Origin: CAZQQU01 sp964595625 | GTDB lineage: Bacteria > Bacteroidota > Bacteroidia > Flavobacteriales > Flavobacteriaceae | NCBI GenBank assembly: GCA_964595625.1 | Contig: CAZQQU010000002.1 | Coordinates: forward strand, 1 to 64,000 | Direction of reading: 5' to 3' | Length of the DNA: 64,000 nt | Shown here: positions 52,984-61,315 of the stretch, in pieces | How positions within the stretch are numbered: position 1 is the stretch's first letter | How the letters are laid out: every line of letters starts with the position of its first letter | Notes under the pieces: model-generated | Database searches by the model: none | Told to the model about the DNA's origin: nothing | What the model saw: the letters and a program-made list of their open reading frames with translations, nothing else | Program-made: the position numbers and the translations under genes

Positions 52984-52991
52984 CAAAGATA
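52984..52991 (-). promoter_or_regulatory. -7 promoter box for the UbiA gene
   Basis: The minus strand reads TATCTTTG, an exact TAnnTTTG match, 10 bp before the ATG at 52973. It excludes the upstream GTG at 52994 as the start if it is the real promoter. Confidence 0.5.
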
Positions 52992-53140
52992 CACAGTGTG
53001 ATTTACATGGTTATTAAAAACGAGTAACTTCCTTTAAGATTCGAAACTGCAAGTTCTATATTGGGTAGGAGTAAGCGAGTTGTTAGTGTATCTTTTCAGC
53101 ACTCATTAAATGCGTATGACCTAATTGTAGTCACTATATA

Positions 53141-53156
53141 TTTCGCGAAAGCGAAA
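53141..53156. repeat. Short GC-rich hairpin in an A/T-rich gap
   Basis: TTTCGC, loop GAAA, GCGAAA. It lies just after the stop of the GHMP kinase gene (minus strand), but the T run is on the wrong side for a terminator of that gene. A similar CAGCGAAAGC is found near 23652. Confidence 0.5.
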
Positions 53157-53165
53157 CAAAAAAAT

Positions 53166-54104
53166 TTAAAAATGATAGACGACTTCTAATTTATGTCCTT
53201 GGAGTGCTTTTTGAGCTTTCTCTAAATCTTCTGTAAAGCCCAAAATATAGCCGCCGCCACCTGATCCGCATAGTTTCAAATAGTATGCATTGGTATCAAT
53301 GCCTTGTTTCCACAACTCATGAAACTTTTGTGGAATCATGGGCTTGAAGTGATTCAAGACTACGTTGGATAGTTTTTTGATGTTGGCAAACAACGATTTT
53401 ACATCGCCTTGAAGGAAATTATCAACGCAGGCATCGGTGTGTTTTACAAATTGGTTTTTAAGTATTTTGCGAAAACCCTCCTGCTTCATGTTTTCCATAA
53501 AAATTTGCACCATGGGGGCGGTTTCACCACTGGATCCACTGTCTAATAAAAAAACGGCTCCCTTGCCTTTTTGAGACTGTGAAGGGATGCCGGTGGGCTC
53601 GATATGCTCCGGGGAATTGATGAGGATGGGTAAGCTAAGATAGCTATTAAGCGGGTCTAATCCGGAAGACTTTCCGTGGAAAAATGCTTCCATCGCCGCA
53701 AAGATGGTTTTTAATTGCAATAATTTTTCACGGGTCAAGTTTTCCAAGACGGTGATCTTGTTATGAGCGTATTTATCATAAACCGCAGCTACTAAAGCAC
53801 CACTACTTCCCACGCCGTATCCCTGTGGAATACTGCTGTCAAAATATAAGCCCTCGGCAATGTCCTGCTTCATTTGCTCTAAGTCGAAAGTAACCAAGGT
53901 AGGTTGCTGTTGTTGTAACTCTTCTAGGAACTGAGCAAATCGCTCCAAAGTTTTATTGGATTTATGTGTCGAAACGGTATGGTGGGGATCGGTTTTTAAA
54001 GCTCCTTTATAAAAGTTATAAGGAATAGACAAACCTTTGGAATCTTTGATGATACCATACTCACCAAACAAAAGGATTTTAGAATAAAATAGGGGACCTC
54101 TCAT
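53166..54104 (-). CDS. Mevalonate kinase-like GHMP kinase
   Basis: The 312-residue protein has the GHMP motifs: KILLFGEYGIIKDSKGLSIP at the start, the ATP loop PQGYGVGSSGALVAAV (about residues 93-108) and motif 3 YYLKLCGSGGGGYILGF near the C-terminus. The N-terminus FYSKILLFGEY is typical of mevalonate kinases. With the UbiA prenyltransferase it suggests isoprenoid synthesis through mevalonate. No mevalonate diphosphate decarboxylase gene is adjacent in this window. Confidence 0.85.
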   Translation of the reverse strand: MRGPLFYSKILLFGEYGIIKDSKGLSIPYNFYKGALKTDPHHTVSTHKSNKTLERFAQFLEELQQQQPTLVTFDLEQMKQDIAEGLYFDSSIPQGYGVGSSGALVAAVYDKYAHNKITVLENLTREKLLQLKTIFAAMEAFFHGKSSGLDPLNSYLSLPILINSPEHIEPTGIPSQSQKGKGAVFLLDSGSSGETAPMVQIFMENMKQEGFRKILKNQFVKHTDACVDNFLQGDVKSLFANIKKLSNVVLNHFKPMIPQKFHELWKQGIDTNAYYLKLCGSGGGGYILGFTEDLEKAQKALQGHKLEVVYHF

Positions 54105-54148
54105 AATTAAAACTGGTCAATATTATAACTCAGCTAGATAATTTAATA

Positions 54149-54156
54149 CAAAGATA
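54149..54156 (-). promoter_or_regulatory. -7 promoter box for the GHMP kinase
   Basis: The minus strand reads TATCTTTG, matching TAnnTTTG, 44 bp before the ATG at 54104. Confidence 0.45.
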
Positions 54157-54369
54157 GTGAAGAGATTGAATCTCGTGTTAATAAGTTGTGAAATTACTTA
54201 AAAAACACACCTAGATTTTCCCCAAAAAGAAGATGAAGAAAATTATTAATACCGCATTTTTTGATAATCTATTAACTGTTTTCTGTTAAAATACGTAAAA
54301 TGCAAATCAATAATGATAAAGTTTTGTTATTAATTTAAAAGTTTTTATTTTTCTAGAAAATTAGTAATT

Positions 54370-55032
54370 ATGAAGAGGATTTTAATGACGGCTGGATTTA
54401 CTATTTTATTTTTCTCAATTCATAGCCAAACGACAATTGTCATATGGGATTTTGAAGACCAAACTACCCAACCTGCGGAAGGCGATGGGGTGATGGAGTT
54501 GGTAGGAGGTGTGGTAGAAGCCTCAACAGCTTATCCGCAGGGGACGGGTGGTAGTGGTAGTTATGCGTATGGAACCACTGGGTATCCACCTCAGGGCACC
54601 CATTCCGGTACAGCCGGAATTCAATTTACTTTAAGTACCTTGGGCTTTGAGGATATTCATGCAGGTTTTGCTGTACGAGGTTCAGATACGGCCTCCAAAT
54701 GGGCGGAGTTTCAATACTCGATAGACCAAGGTACTACTTGGGTGACCGTTCAAGACAATGAAGGTTTATTTAACAATGGGTGGCAGGGCACTTATGAAAT
54801 ACTCCTTCCGGAAGAAACTGCGCAACAAGAGGTGTTACAATTTCGCATTGTGACTATTTTTGAACCGGGCACTGAGGAATATCAACCTATAGGTTCTGGA
54901 AATTATGGGACCTCAGGTACCTTGCGGATTGATGATGTGATTTTTTTCTCATCGAATCCTATCTACGAGTTGTATGCTATGCTAAAAAACGACCGTGCTA
55001 AAAACAAACTTTCTGAAAAAACTAAAATTTGA
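54370..55032 (+). CDS. N-terminal part of an interrupted type IX-secreted protein
   Basis: The 220-residue frame has a signal peptide (ending IHSQ, about 20) and a secreted beta-rich domain (WDFEDQTTQPAEGDGVMELV, YPPQGTHSGTAGIQFTLSTL, RIDDVIFFSSNP) of the kind that normally precedes a type IX sorting domain. After about 54960 the sequence changes to an unrelated lysine-rich tail (ELYAMLKNDRAKNKLSEKTK) and stops. The missing sorting domain is found at 59683-59835, beyond the restriction-modification genes. I conclude the gene was split; this frame may still be translated but would lack its export signal. Confidence 0.75.
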   Translation: MKRILMTAGFTILFFSIHSQTTIVIWDFEDQTTQPAEGDGVMELVGGVVEASTAYPQGTGGSGSYAYGTTGYPPQGTHSGTAGIQFTLSTLGFEDIHAGFAVRGSDTASKWAEFQYSIDQGTTWVTVQDNEGLFNNGWQGTYEILLPEETAQQEVLQFRIVTIFEPGTEEYQPIGSGNYGTSGTLRIDDVIFFSSNPIYELYAMLKNDRAKNKLSEKTKI

Positions 55033-55088
55033 CTAACGAAAACCAAATATTAAAATTATATTTTTGCAAAATTGAATATTTTGAATAA

Positions 55089-56954
55089 ATGAAAAATTTA
55101 AGCATACAGGAACGAGAATTTTTAATGGAATGTTTAGCCAACGGTTCAACAATTCCTGATGATTTTAGAGAAAAACTTTTTCCAACAACACATAAAGAAT
55201 ATGAACTTCGTTACGCAGGAAAAATGCGTAAAGAGGACATTTTAGCTGACCAAGATGGAACTTTTGCTGTGCCTTTGCAAGTAGAGAAAATTTACAACGG
55301 AGAGAGAGAAAAGTTTAAAGATGATTGGAGAAATATGCTTGTTTTTGGAGATAATTTACAATTTCTAAAAACACTTTACAAAAACGAAGACCCACTTATA
55401 AAAGACAAAGTAAAGGGAAAAGTGAAACTAATTTATATTGACCCTCCTTTTGGAACTGCTTCAGATTTTGAAGGAGATAACGGGCAAAAAGCATACACTG
55501 ATAAGTCGAAAGATGCGGATTTTGTAGAATTTATAAGAAGAAGATTGATAGTAGCCAAAGAACTACTTTCTGATGATGGTTCTATGTATATTCATTTAGA
55601 TTGGAAAAAAGCACATTACATTAAGGCAATATTAGACGAAATTTTTGGAGAAAATAATTTTAGAAATGAAATTATATGGACATATACAGGACCTTCTGCA
55701 CCAGGACAAAAACAATTTTCTAGAAAGCACGATGTTATATTTTGGTATACAAATTCTACTACAAAATGGATTTTCAATAAAGACGATGTAAGAATTCCTT
55801 ATCATAACTCGACAGCAGGGAAGTTTGAAAGTGAAGGAACAGGATTTGGAGGTGCAACAGCTGATTTATCATTAGGGAAAATTCCAGAAGATTGGTGGTA
55901 TTTACCTATTGTATCAAGAATTAGAACAGAAATTTTAGGTTATCCAACACAAAAACCAGAAAAATTATTAGAAAGAATTATTAAGGCAACTACAAATGAC
56001 GGTGATTTAGTTTTGGATTTTTTTGGAGGAAGTGGAACAACTTGTGCAGTTGCCGAAAAATTAGGAAGAAAATGGATAAGTTGCGATATTGGCAAATACA
56101 GTTTTTATACTCAACAAAAAAGACTTCTAACCATACAAGACAGTAAAAGTTTAGAAAATCCAAAACAGAAGTATGGTAAATTAGCTAAAACTTTTGTAAC
56201 CGTAAATACAGGTATTTACGACCTAAAAAAAATGCAAGAACTCAACCAAGACAAATATATTGAGTTTGTATTGCAATTATTTGAAGTTACACCAAAGAAG
56301 CAAACTAAAAAAGGATTTGCATTTCACGGAGAAAGAAAAGACGGTTATCCTGTAATTGTTTGGGATTATTGGAATAATAAAGAAAGTAATTTAGATATTT
56401 TCTTTTTAGAAAATTTACACCAAACTTTAGGTAAAAGTGTTTCAAAAAGGGTTTATATTATAGCACCAGCAAACGCAGTAGATTTTATTAGTGATTTTCA
56501 CGAGTTAGATGATATTCGCTATTATTTTCTAAAAATTCCTTATCAAATTATAAAAGAATTACACCCAAAAGATTTTGCGAAAATTAGACAACCCAAAAGC
56601 AAAAATAAAGTCAATGATTTAGATAATGCAATTGGTTTTCACTTTAGTTTACAACCAGAAGTTGAAGCAACTTTTGAAAATGATAAATTGGTAATTAAAA
56701 AATTCGTTTCAAACTTTAGAGAGGAAGAAACCAATAAAGAATTAGAAAACTTTGAAAGTTTAAGTATGGTTGTTATTGATAATAATTATATTGAAAAAGA
56801 TGGTTTTATAATGAGTGATTGTATTTTTAGTGAAGATATTGAAAGTGTGCAAAGCACACTTCAAATTCCACTTCAAAATACTGGAGATAACATTTGTGTC
56901 ATTTTCATTGATATTTATGGTAATGAATTTAAGCAAGTTATTAAAACTAAATAA
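55089..56954 (+). CDS. Type III restriction-modification system, Mod methyltransferase
   Basis: This DNA methyltransferase of the beta class (motif IV before motif I) modifies the recognition site. MLVFGDNLQFLKTLY leads to the catalytic LIYIDPPFGTASDFEG (DPPF near residue 117), and the SAM-binding motif VLDFFGGSGTTCAVAEKLGR follows near 310; GYPTQKPEKLLERII is the usual connector. The 621 residues fit Mod. The gene is clearly more A/T-rich than the host and uses AAA, TTA and ATA codons heavily. It lies 3 bp upstream of res. Transfer into this locus is very likely. Confidence 0.93.
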   Translation: MKNLSIQEREFLMECLANGSTIPDDFREKLFPTTHKEYELRYAGKMRKEDILADQDGTFAVPLQVEKIYNGEREKFKDDWRNMLVFGDNLQFLKTLYKNEDPLIKDKVKGKVKLIYIDPPFGTASDFEGDNGQKAYTDKSKDADFVEFIRRRLIVAKELLSDDGSMYIHLDWKKAHYIKAILDEIFGENNFRNEIIWTYTGPSAPGQKQFSRKHDVIFWYTNSTTKWIFNKDDVRIPYHNSTAGKFESEGTGFGGATADLSLGKIPEDWWYLPIVSRIRTEILGYPTQKPEKLLERIIKATTNDGDLVLDFFGGSGTTCAVAEKLGRKWISCDIGKYSFYTQQKRLLTIQDSKSLENPKQKYGKLAKTFVTVNTGIYDLKKMQELNQDKYIEFVLQLFEVTPKKQTKKGFAFHGERKDGYPVIVWDYWNNKESNLDIFFLENLHQTLGKSVSKRVYIIAPANAVDFISDFHELDDIRYYFLKIPYQIIKELHPKDFAKIRQPKSKNKVNDLDNAIGFHFSLQPEVEATFENDKLVIKKFVSNFREEETNKELENFESLSMVVIDNNYIEKDGFIMSDCIFSEDIESVQSTLQIPLQNTGDNICVIFIDIYGNEFKQVIKTK

Positions 56955-56957
56955 ACG

Positions 56958-59528
56958 ATGGCAGGAAAGAAAATTTTTAATACGCAGGATTTAGTTTTAA
57001 AAGTAAACGACAAGAATTTTGACCCAATAAAATTTCCTTTAGATGAATGGGAACGCTTTTTGGATGTACTTTGCCAAAACAGAGAATATCAAAAAGAAGC
57101 AATTAAAACTGCAATTCATTATTTGCTTTCGACCAAATACAATACTATTGAAGATTTGGTTAAAGAAAACTATAAAATCAATTATCATTTACAAGAAAGA
57201 TATAGAACAGAACAAGAATACTTAAAGAAAATACAATTACCAAATAAACTTTCTGCTTGTTTAGATTTAGCTACAGGGACAGGAAAAAGTTTTGTAATGT
57301 ATGGTATTGCACAAATTGCATTGGGATTAGGTATTGTAGATAAAGTTTTGGTTTTAGGTCCGCCAAGTTTAACGATTGAAAGAGAATTGACTAGAAAATT
57401 TGAGGAGCTTTCTACAAATCCAAGCTTAAAAAATGCAATTCCGTCGAGTGCAAAAGTTAGTAATCCAACAATAATAAATGCAGACCAAACCATAAAAGAT
57501 AGTTGTATAGCTATTGAAAATATTAATGCTGTTTACTCAAAAACAGGTTCATCAATTTTTGACAGTTTAGCTTTTGGTAAAGGTGAAAGATGTTTAGTAT
57601 TGAATGATGAAGTGCATCACGCATATAACAAAGTGGAGGGAAGAACAGCGGATAGTACAAGTATTAAAAAGTGGAAAGAATTTTTGTTAGACAGCACTTA
57701 TCAATTTAAATATATTTTAGGTTTTACAGGAACTTCCTATATTGATAATGATTATTTCAATGATGTTATTTACAGATATTCATTGCGTTCTGCAATAGAA
57801 AATCGCTTTGTGAAAAGTGTAAATTATGTAGTCGAAAATGAAGATAGCAATGAAAATGAGAAGTTTCAGAAAATACTACAAAACCACAAACTAAACAAAG
57901 TGAAATATTCAAACTTAAAACCTCTGACAATTTTAATCACCAAAGATATTAAAGTTGCCAAACAATTAAAGACAAGATTAGTAGAATTTTTACACGAAAA
58001 AGGTGAAGGTTCAGAGGAATTTTTAAGCAATAAAAAAGTTTTATTGGTTACTTCCAACAAAGACCACAAAGCAAATGTTTTAAAATTACCCTATGTAGAT
58101 GGACAAGAAGAACCTGTTGAGTGGATTATTTCTGTTGCGATGCTTACCGAAGGTTGGGATGTGAAAAATGTGTTTCAAATTGTACCAATGGAAGAAAAAG
58201 CATTTAACTCAAAACTTTTAATTGCACAAGTTTTGGGTAGAGGTTTGCGTATTCCAAATGGTTATCCAAATGCAGAAGTAACAGTTTTTAACCACGATAA
58301 ATGGAGTGTAAGAATAAAAGATTTGATTGAAGAAATTTTGGAAATGGAAACCAAAATAAAAAACAGCCCAATTCTTGAGGGAGATAGAGCTAAATTTCAT
58401 TTTACACTTCATAATTTGGATTATACAAAAGAGAAAAAAGAAGTTGAGATTGAAAAAGAAACCGAAATTTTCAATTACAAGGATTATATAACTTTTGTTG
58501 CCGAAACTTTTGAGCATAAGACAGATACAAAGTTTGTTAAAATCGGAGAAAAGGAATATAAAATGACTTATGAAATTGAGAAAGAAAAATTTTCAGTTTC
58601 AGAAATAGTCAATAAAATTTACGATGAATTTCAAATTAGAAAATTAGAAGGTATAATTTTAAAACTAAACGAAACAGAATATACAAGTGAGAATTTACCA
58701 AGTAAAGATGTAATTGAACAAGTCATTAAAAACTCTATGGAAAAGGTTGGAATGACAGGAGATTTTTTAGGTAAAAAAAACAGACAAGCTGTTTTTTCTG
58801 CCTTTAATACTTTGCTTCGTAAAAAACCAAAAAGTATTATTTTAACAAGAATTCCTAACTCTATAACGGAAATTAAAACACAAAATCGAGAACACGAAAG
58901 CGTTTCAGTTTTAGGTTTAAGAAGTGATTCAACTGTTTTTTATTCTGATGATTATGAAAACGAAATTGTAATCGCAGACACATTAATAGCATTCAATGAA
59001 ATCAAAGAAGATATGTCTTTGCCTCGTTCTGCTTTTCAAGACAGTATAAATAAGTTTCTTTTCAAAACTCCAATTGATTTAGTTTTTACTTCTCGTGAAC
59101 CTGAAAGAAAATTTGTAAGCGAATTAATTAAAAAAGAAAATGCTCAAAAATTAACAAGTTGGTTAAAATCTAATAATCAAAGTTTTTATTCTTTAGAGTA
59201 TTCATTTACAAAAGGTTCACACACAAGTAGCCATTGGTTTAATCCAGACTTTTTCATTTTAATAGAAAAAGATGAATTTCAATATATTTCGGTCGTCGAA
59301 ATTAAATCAGATAATGACAATAGCGATGAAAATAAAGCGAAAAACAAATACGCAATTGAACATTTTAACGAACTAAACAAACAACTTGAGGAAAAGGGGA
59401 TTAAACAAAAATATATTTTCAACTTTTTAAGTCCAACAAATTACAGCGATTATTTCACATACTTACGTGACGAAAGACTTTTAGACGGAAAATACAAAAG
59501 CGAATTAGATATACAACTAACTGAATAA
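56958..59528 (+). CDS. Type III restriction-modification system, Res subunit
   Basis: This helicase-nuclease translocates on unmodified DNA and cuts it. The 856 residues show an SF2 helicase: Walker A in LDLATGTGKSFVMYG (about 106-112), DEVHH near 216 and GFTGTSYI, followed by the second RecA domain (MLTEGWDVKNVFQIVPMEEK, LGRGLRIP). The C-terminal PD-(D/E)xK nuclease is NPDFFIL...VVEIKSD (about 761-785), and its key residues are intact. As with mod, its composition is strongly A/T-rich. Both subunits look intact, so the system may be active. Confidence 0.93.
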   Translation: MAGKKIFNTQDLVLKVNDKNFDPIKFPLDEWERFLDVLCQNREYQKEAIKTAIHYLLSTKYNTIEDLVKENYKINYHLQERYRTEQEYLKKIQLPNKLSACLDLATGTGKSFVMYGIAQIALGLGIVDKVLVLGPPSLTIERELTRKFEELSTNPSLKNAIPSSAKVSNPTIINADQTIKDSCIAIENINAVYSKTGSSIFDSLAFGKGERCLVLNDEVHHAYNKVEGRTADSTSIKKWKEFLLDSTYQFKYILGFTGTSYIDNDYFNDVIYRYSLRSAIENRFVKSVNYVVENEDSNENEKFQKILQNHKLNKVKYSNLKPLTILITKDIKVAKQLKTRLVEFLHEKGEGSEEFLSNKKVLLVTSNKDHKANVLKLPYVDGQEEPVEWIISVAMLTEGWDVKNVFQIVPMEEKAFNSKLLIAQVLGRGLRIPNGYPNAEVTVFNHDKWSVRIKDLIEEILEMETKIKNSPILEGDRAKFHFTLHNLDYTKEKKEVEIEKETEIFNYKDYITFVAETFEHKTDTKFVKIGEKEYKMTYEIEKEKFSVSEIVNKIYDEFQIRKLEGIILKLNETEYTSENLPSKDVIEQVIKNSMEKVGMTGDFLGKKNRQAVFSAFNTLLRKKPKSIILTRIPNSITEIKTQNREHESVSVLGLRSDSTVFYSDDYENEIVIADTLIAFNEIKEDMSLPRSAFQDSINKFLFKTPIDLVFTSREPERKFVSELIKKENAQKLTSWLKSNNQSFYSLEYSFTKGSHTSSHWFNPDFFILIEKDEFQYISVVEIKSDNDNSDENKAKNKYAIEHFNELNKQLEEKGIKQKYIFNFLSPTNYSDYFTYLRDERLLDGKYKSELDIQLTE

Positions 59529-59533
59529 CAACG

Positions 59534-59688
59534 AAATAACAAAGAAGCACAGCATACAACAGCACCTATACGCAAGTGGGGGTTCAGTACTTCGAATGAA
59601 AAATAAGTGCTAAATTTGAAGTGTAGTTCTTCGTAGGAAAGTTTGGTACAAGAAAGCCCCACCTGCGTATAGCTGCAAACCGTTATTG
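59534..59688 (+). repeat. Nested ~155-bp imperfect palindrome, attC-like, at the edge of the foreign segment
   Basis: Outer arms AATAAC (59535-59540) and GTTATT (59682-59687) enclose CTATACGCA-a-GTGGGG (59566-59581), which pairs with CCCCAC-c-TGCGTATAG (59657-59672), with further pairs inside (TTC/GAA, GTAC/GTAC at 59587-59590 and 59646-59649). Nested short inverted arms separated by unpaired bases around a variable centre, placed just after the last cassette gene, is the plan of integron attC sites. The outer arms do not match the usual RYYYAAC/GTTRRRY consensus fully. No integrase is in the window. Confidence 0.6.
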
Positions 59689-59835
59689 GTTACGGTATTT
59701 GATATTTTAGGAAATACTGTGATACCCGAACAACAGGTTTTTGAATCACTGGATGTCTCTAATCTAAAAAAAGGAATTTATTTGATTAAATTTACTTCGG
59801 ACAATCAAACCTCCGTTCGGAAATTTGTAAAATAA
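59683..59835 (+). pseudogene. C-terminal type IX (type A) sorting-domain remnant of the split gene
   Basis: From the palindrome edge the frame reads LLVTVFDILGNTVIPEQQV, then LDVSNLKKGIYLIKFTSD and SVRKFVK before TAA at 59833-59835. This is a canonical type A sorting-domain C-terminus. There is no start codon and no N-terminal half. The beginning of the domain (the usual YPNP segment, about 25 residues) is missing between the two gene parts. It is followed by the original terminator. Confidence 0.8.
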
Positions 59836-59853
59836 ATTCTTTATTTGATGTGG

Positions 59854-59884
59854 AAAAGCCCTTGTTACTACACAAGGGCTTTTT
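59854..59884 (+). terminator. Rho-independent terminator of the split secreted-protein gene
   Basis: AAAAGCCCTTGT (59854-59865), loop of six, ACAAGGGCTTTT (59872-59883), then T. It follows the sorting-domain stop by 18 bp and would have ended the intact gene. Confidence 0.88.
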
Positions 59885-59891
59885 GATTTTG

Positions 59892-59899
59892 TATCTTTG
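59892..59899 (+). promoter_or_regulatory. -7 promoter box for the LuxE-like gene
   Basis: TATCTTTG matches TAnnTTTG, 18 bp before the ATG at 59918. Confidence 0.5.
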
Positions 59900-59917
59900 A
59901 GGCGTTTTTAAAAATCT

Positions 59918-60883
59918 ATGATACCCGATATTTTTTCAATTAAATCTCTAGAAGCTTTTGAAGAAGCCGCTTTTTTGGTGTTTGAATATCAATATACAAA
60001 TAATGCGGTATATCGGTCGTTTTGTGATTTGTTATTTAAAAACCCCTCCGATATTGGATCTATTGAAAATATTCCCTTTTTGCCCATAGAGTTTTTTAAA
60101 ACCCGAAAAATAATCAGTTCTTCAACACCCGTACAGCAAGTATTTACTAGTAGCGGCACCAGTGGTATGCAAACGGCTTCCCATTATATTACCGATCTTT
60201 CGGTTTATGAAAAAAGCTTTTTAAACGGTTTTTACCATTTTTTTGGCTCTCCGAATGAGTATATTATTATTGCTTTATTACCGTCTTATTTGGAAAGAGA
60301 AAATTCGTCTTTGGTTTATATGATGGATCGACTCATTCGAGAGTCTCAGCACCCCGAAAGTGGTTTTTTCTTAAATCAGTACGAAGAGGTGGCTGACAAG
60401 TTAAAACGTTGGGATGGGAAAGACCGAAAAATTTTGTTGGTAGGTGTTTCTTTTGCTTTACTAGACTTGGTAGAAAAATTTAGCTTTTCACTGTCACATA
60501 CAATCATCATGGAAACTGGTGGGATGAAAGGGAGACGAAAAGAACTGACCCGTGAAGAATTACATGACCAATTAAAAAAGGGATTTGGCGTGACGAAAAT
60601 CTACAGTGAATATGGTATGGCCGAACTTTTGTCCCAGGCTTATTCGGTAGGGGATGGGATTTTTAAATGTCCCCCATGGATGCGGGTTTATACCCGGGAT
60701 GTAAGAGATCCACTTAGCTTACAATCATCCGGGGGTATCAATGTGATAGATTTAGCCAATTATAATTCTTGTTCGTTTATTGCTACTCAAGATTTAGGCA
60801 ACACCTATTCCGACGGTAGTTTTGAGGTGCTGGGGCGATTTGATCACAGTGATGTCAGGGGGTGTAACTTACTACTGGCGTAA
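59918..60883 (+). CDS. LuxE-like acyl-protein synthetase (adenylate-forming)
   Basis: The 321-residue protein has the LuxE/PaaK-like FTSSGTSGMQTASHYITDLS motif (about 76-95), the IYSEYGMAELLSQAY motif and a late ATQDLGNTYSDGSFEVLGRF. LuxE activates fatty acids as acyl-AMP and passes them to a partner. There are no luxCD genes here, so the substrate and acceptor are unknown; O-antigen or secondary-metabolite acylation is possible. Its last 12 bp overlap the convergent XrtF-associated gene. Confidence 0.8.
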   Translation: MIPDIFSIKSLEAFEEAAFLVFEYQYTNNAVYRSFCDLLFKNPSDIGSIENIPFLPIEFFKTRKIISSSTPVQQVFTSSGTSGMQTASHYITDLSVYEKSFLNGFYHFFGSPNEYIIIALLPSYLERENSSLVYMMDRLIRESQHPESGFFLNQYEEVADKLKRWDGKDRKILLVGVSFALLDLVEKFSFSLSHTIIMETGGMKGRRKELTREELHDQLKKGFGVTKIYSEYGMAELLSQAYSVGDGIFKCPPWMRVYTRDVRDPLSLQSSGGINVIDLANYNSCSFIATQDLGNTYSDGSFEVLGRFDHSDVRGCNLLLA

Positions 60884-61315
60884 CTCTTTTTTTTTATATA
60901 AATAAAATGCAGGAAGTAACAGCAGTAACAAGATCGGTTGTATTAAAAACCTACGGATGTAAAAAAAGAAAGTAATTAATAGGTTGTTCCCTTCCATAAG
61001 GTTCCATAAGGTAAAGTACAAACCGATCAATACAATCCATAAAATTCCATAAATTAATGCTGAAAAGCGAAGAACCTCTCGGTTGTTAAAAACTCCATAC
61101 AAAATCAGTAAGGAGCAAATGGTGTTTAACCAATATCGATAGGTAGTATCTACTATAAGCTGGAAGGTATTTACTTGTGGTAGAATAGCGGTGTGGTACT
61201 CTCCCTTAAAATAGTGTATCAGTGGATCCATAAACAGTGTTTGTTCATAAGCACGTATACCAATCAATAGGCCTATACCCACACAAACGATCAGAACTCG
61301 AACTATTAATTTCAT
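60872..61315 (-). CDS. Exosortase F-associated membrane protein
   Basis: The 147-residue protein has about four membrane segments (KLIVRVLIVCVGIGLLIGIR, LNTICSLLILYGVFNN, FSALIYGILWIVLIGLYF and RFLIQPILLLLLLPAFYLYK) with few charged loops. The position directly after xrtF (4-bp ATGA overlap) and the topology match the small protein accompanying exosortase F in Flavobacteriia. The ATG at 61315 overlaps the xrtF stop; longer frames run into xrtF. Confidence 0.82.
   Translation of the reverse strand: MKLIVRVLIVCVGIGLLIGIRAYEQTLFMDPLIHYFKGEYHTAILPQVNTFQLIVDTTYRYWLNTICSLLILYGVFNNREVLRFSALIYGILWIVLIGLYFTLWNLMEGNNLLITFFFYIRRFLIQPILLLLLLPAFYLYKKKELRQ

Noticed and set aside
52974..52994. GTG start at 52994 extending the UbiA protein by seven residues
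   Set aside because: It lies upstream of the exact -7 box at 52984-52991, and the residues added are not expected in the family.
53141..53163. GCGAAA hairpin as the terminator of the GHMP kinase gene
   Set aside because: The T run is on the upstream side of the stem for the minus strand, so it does not fit intrinsic termination.
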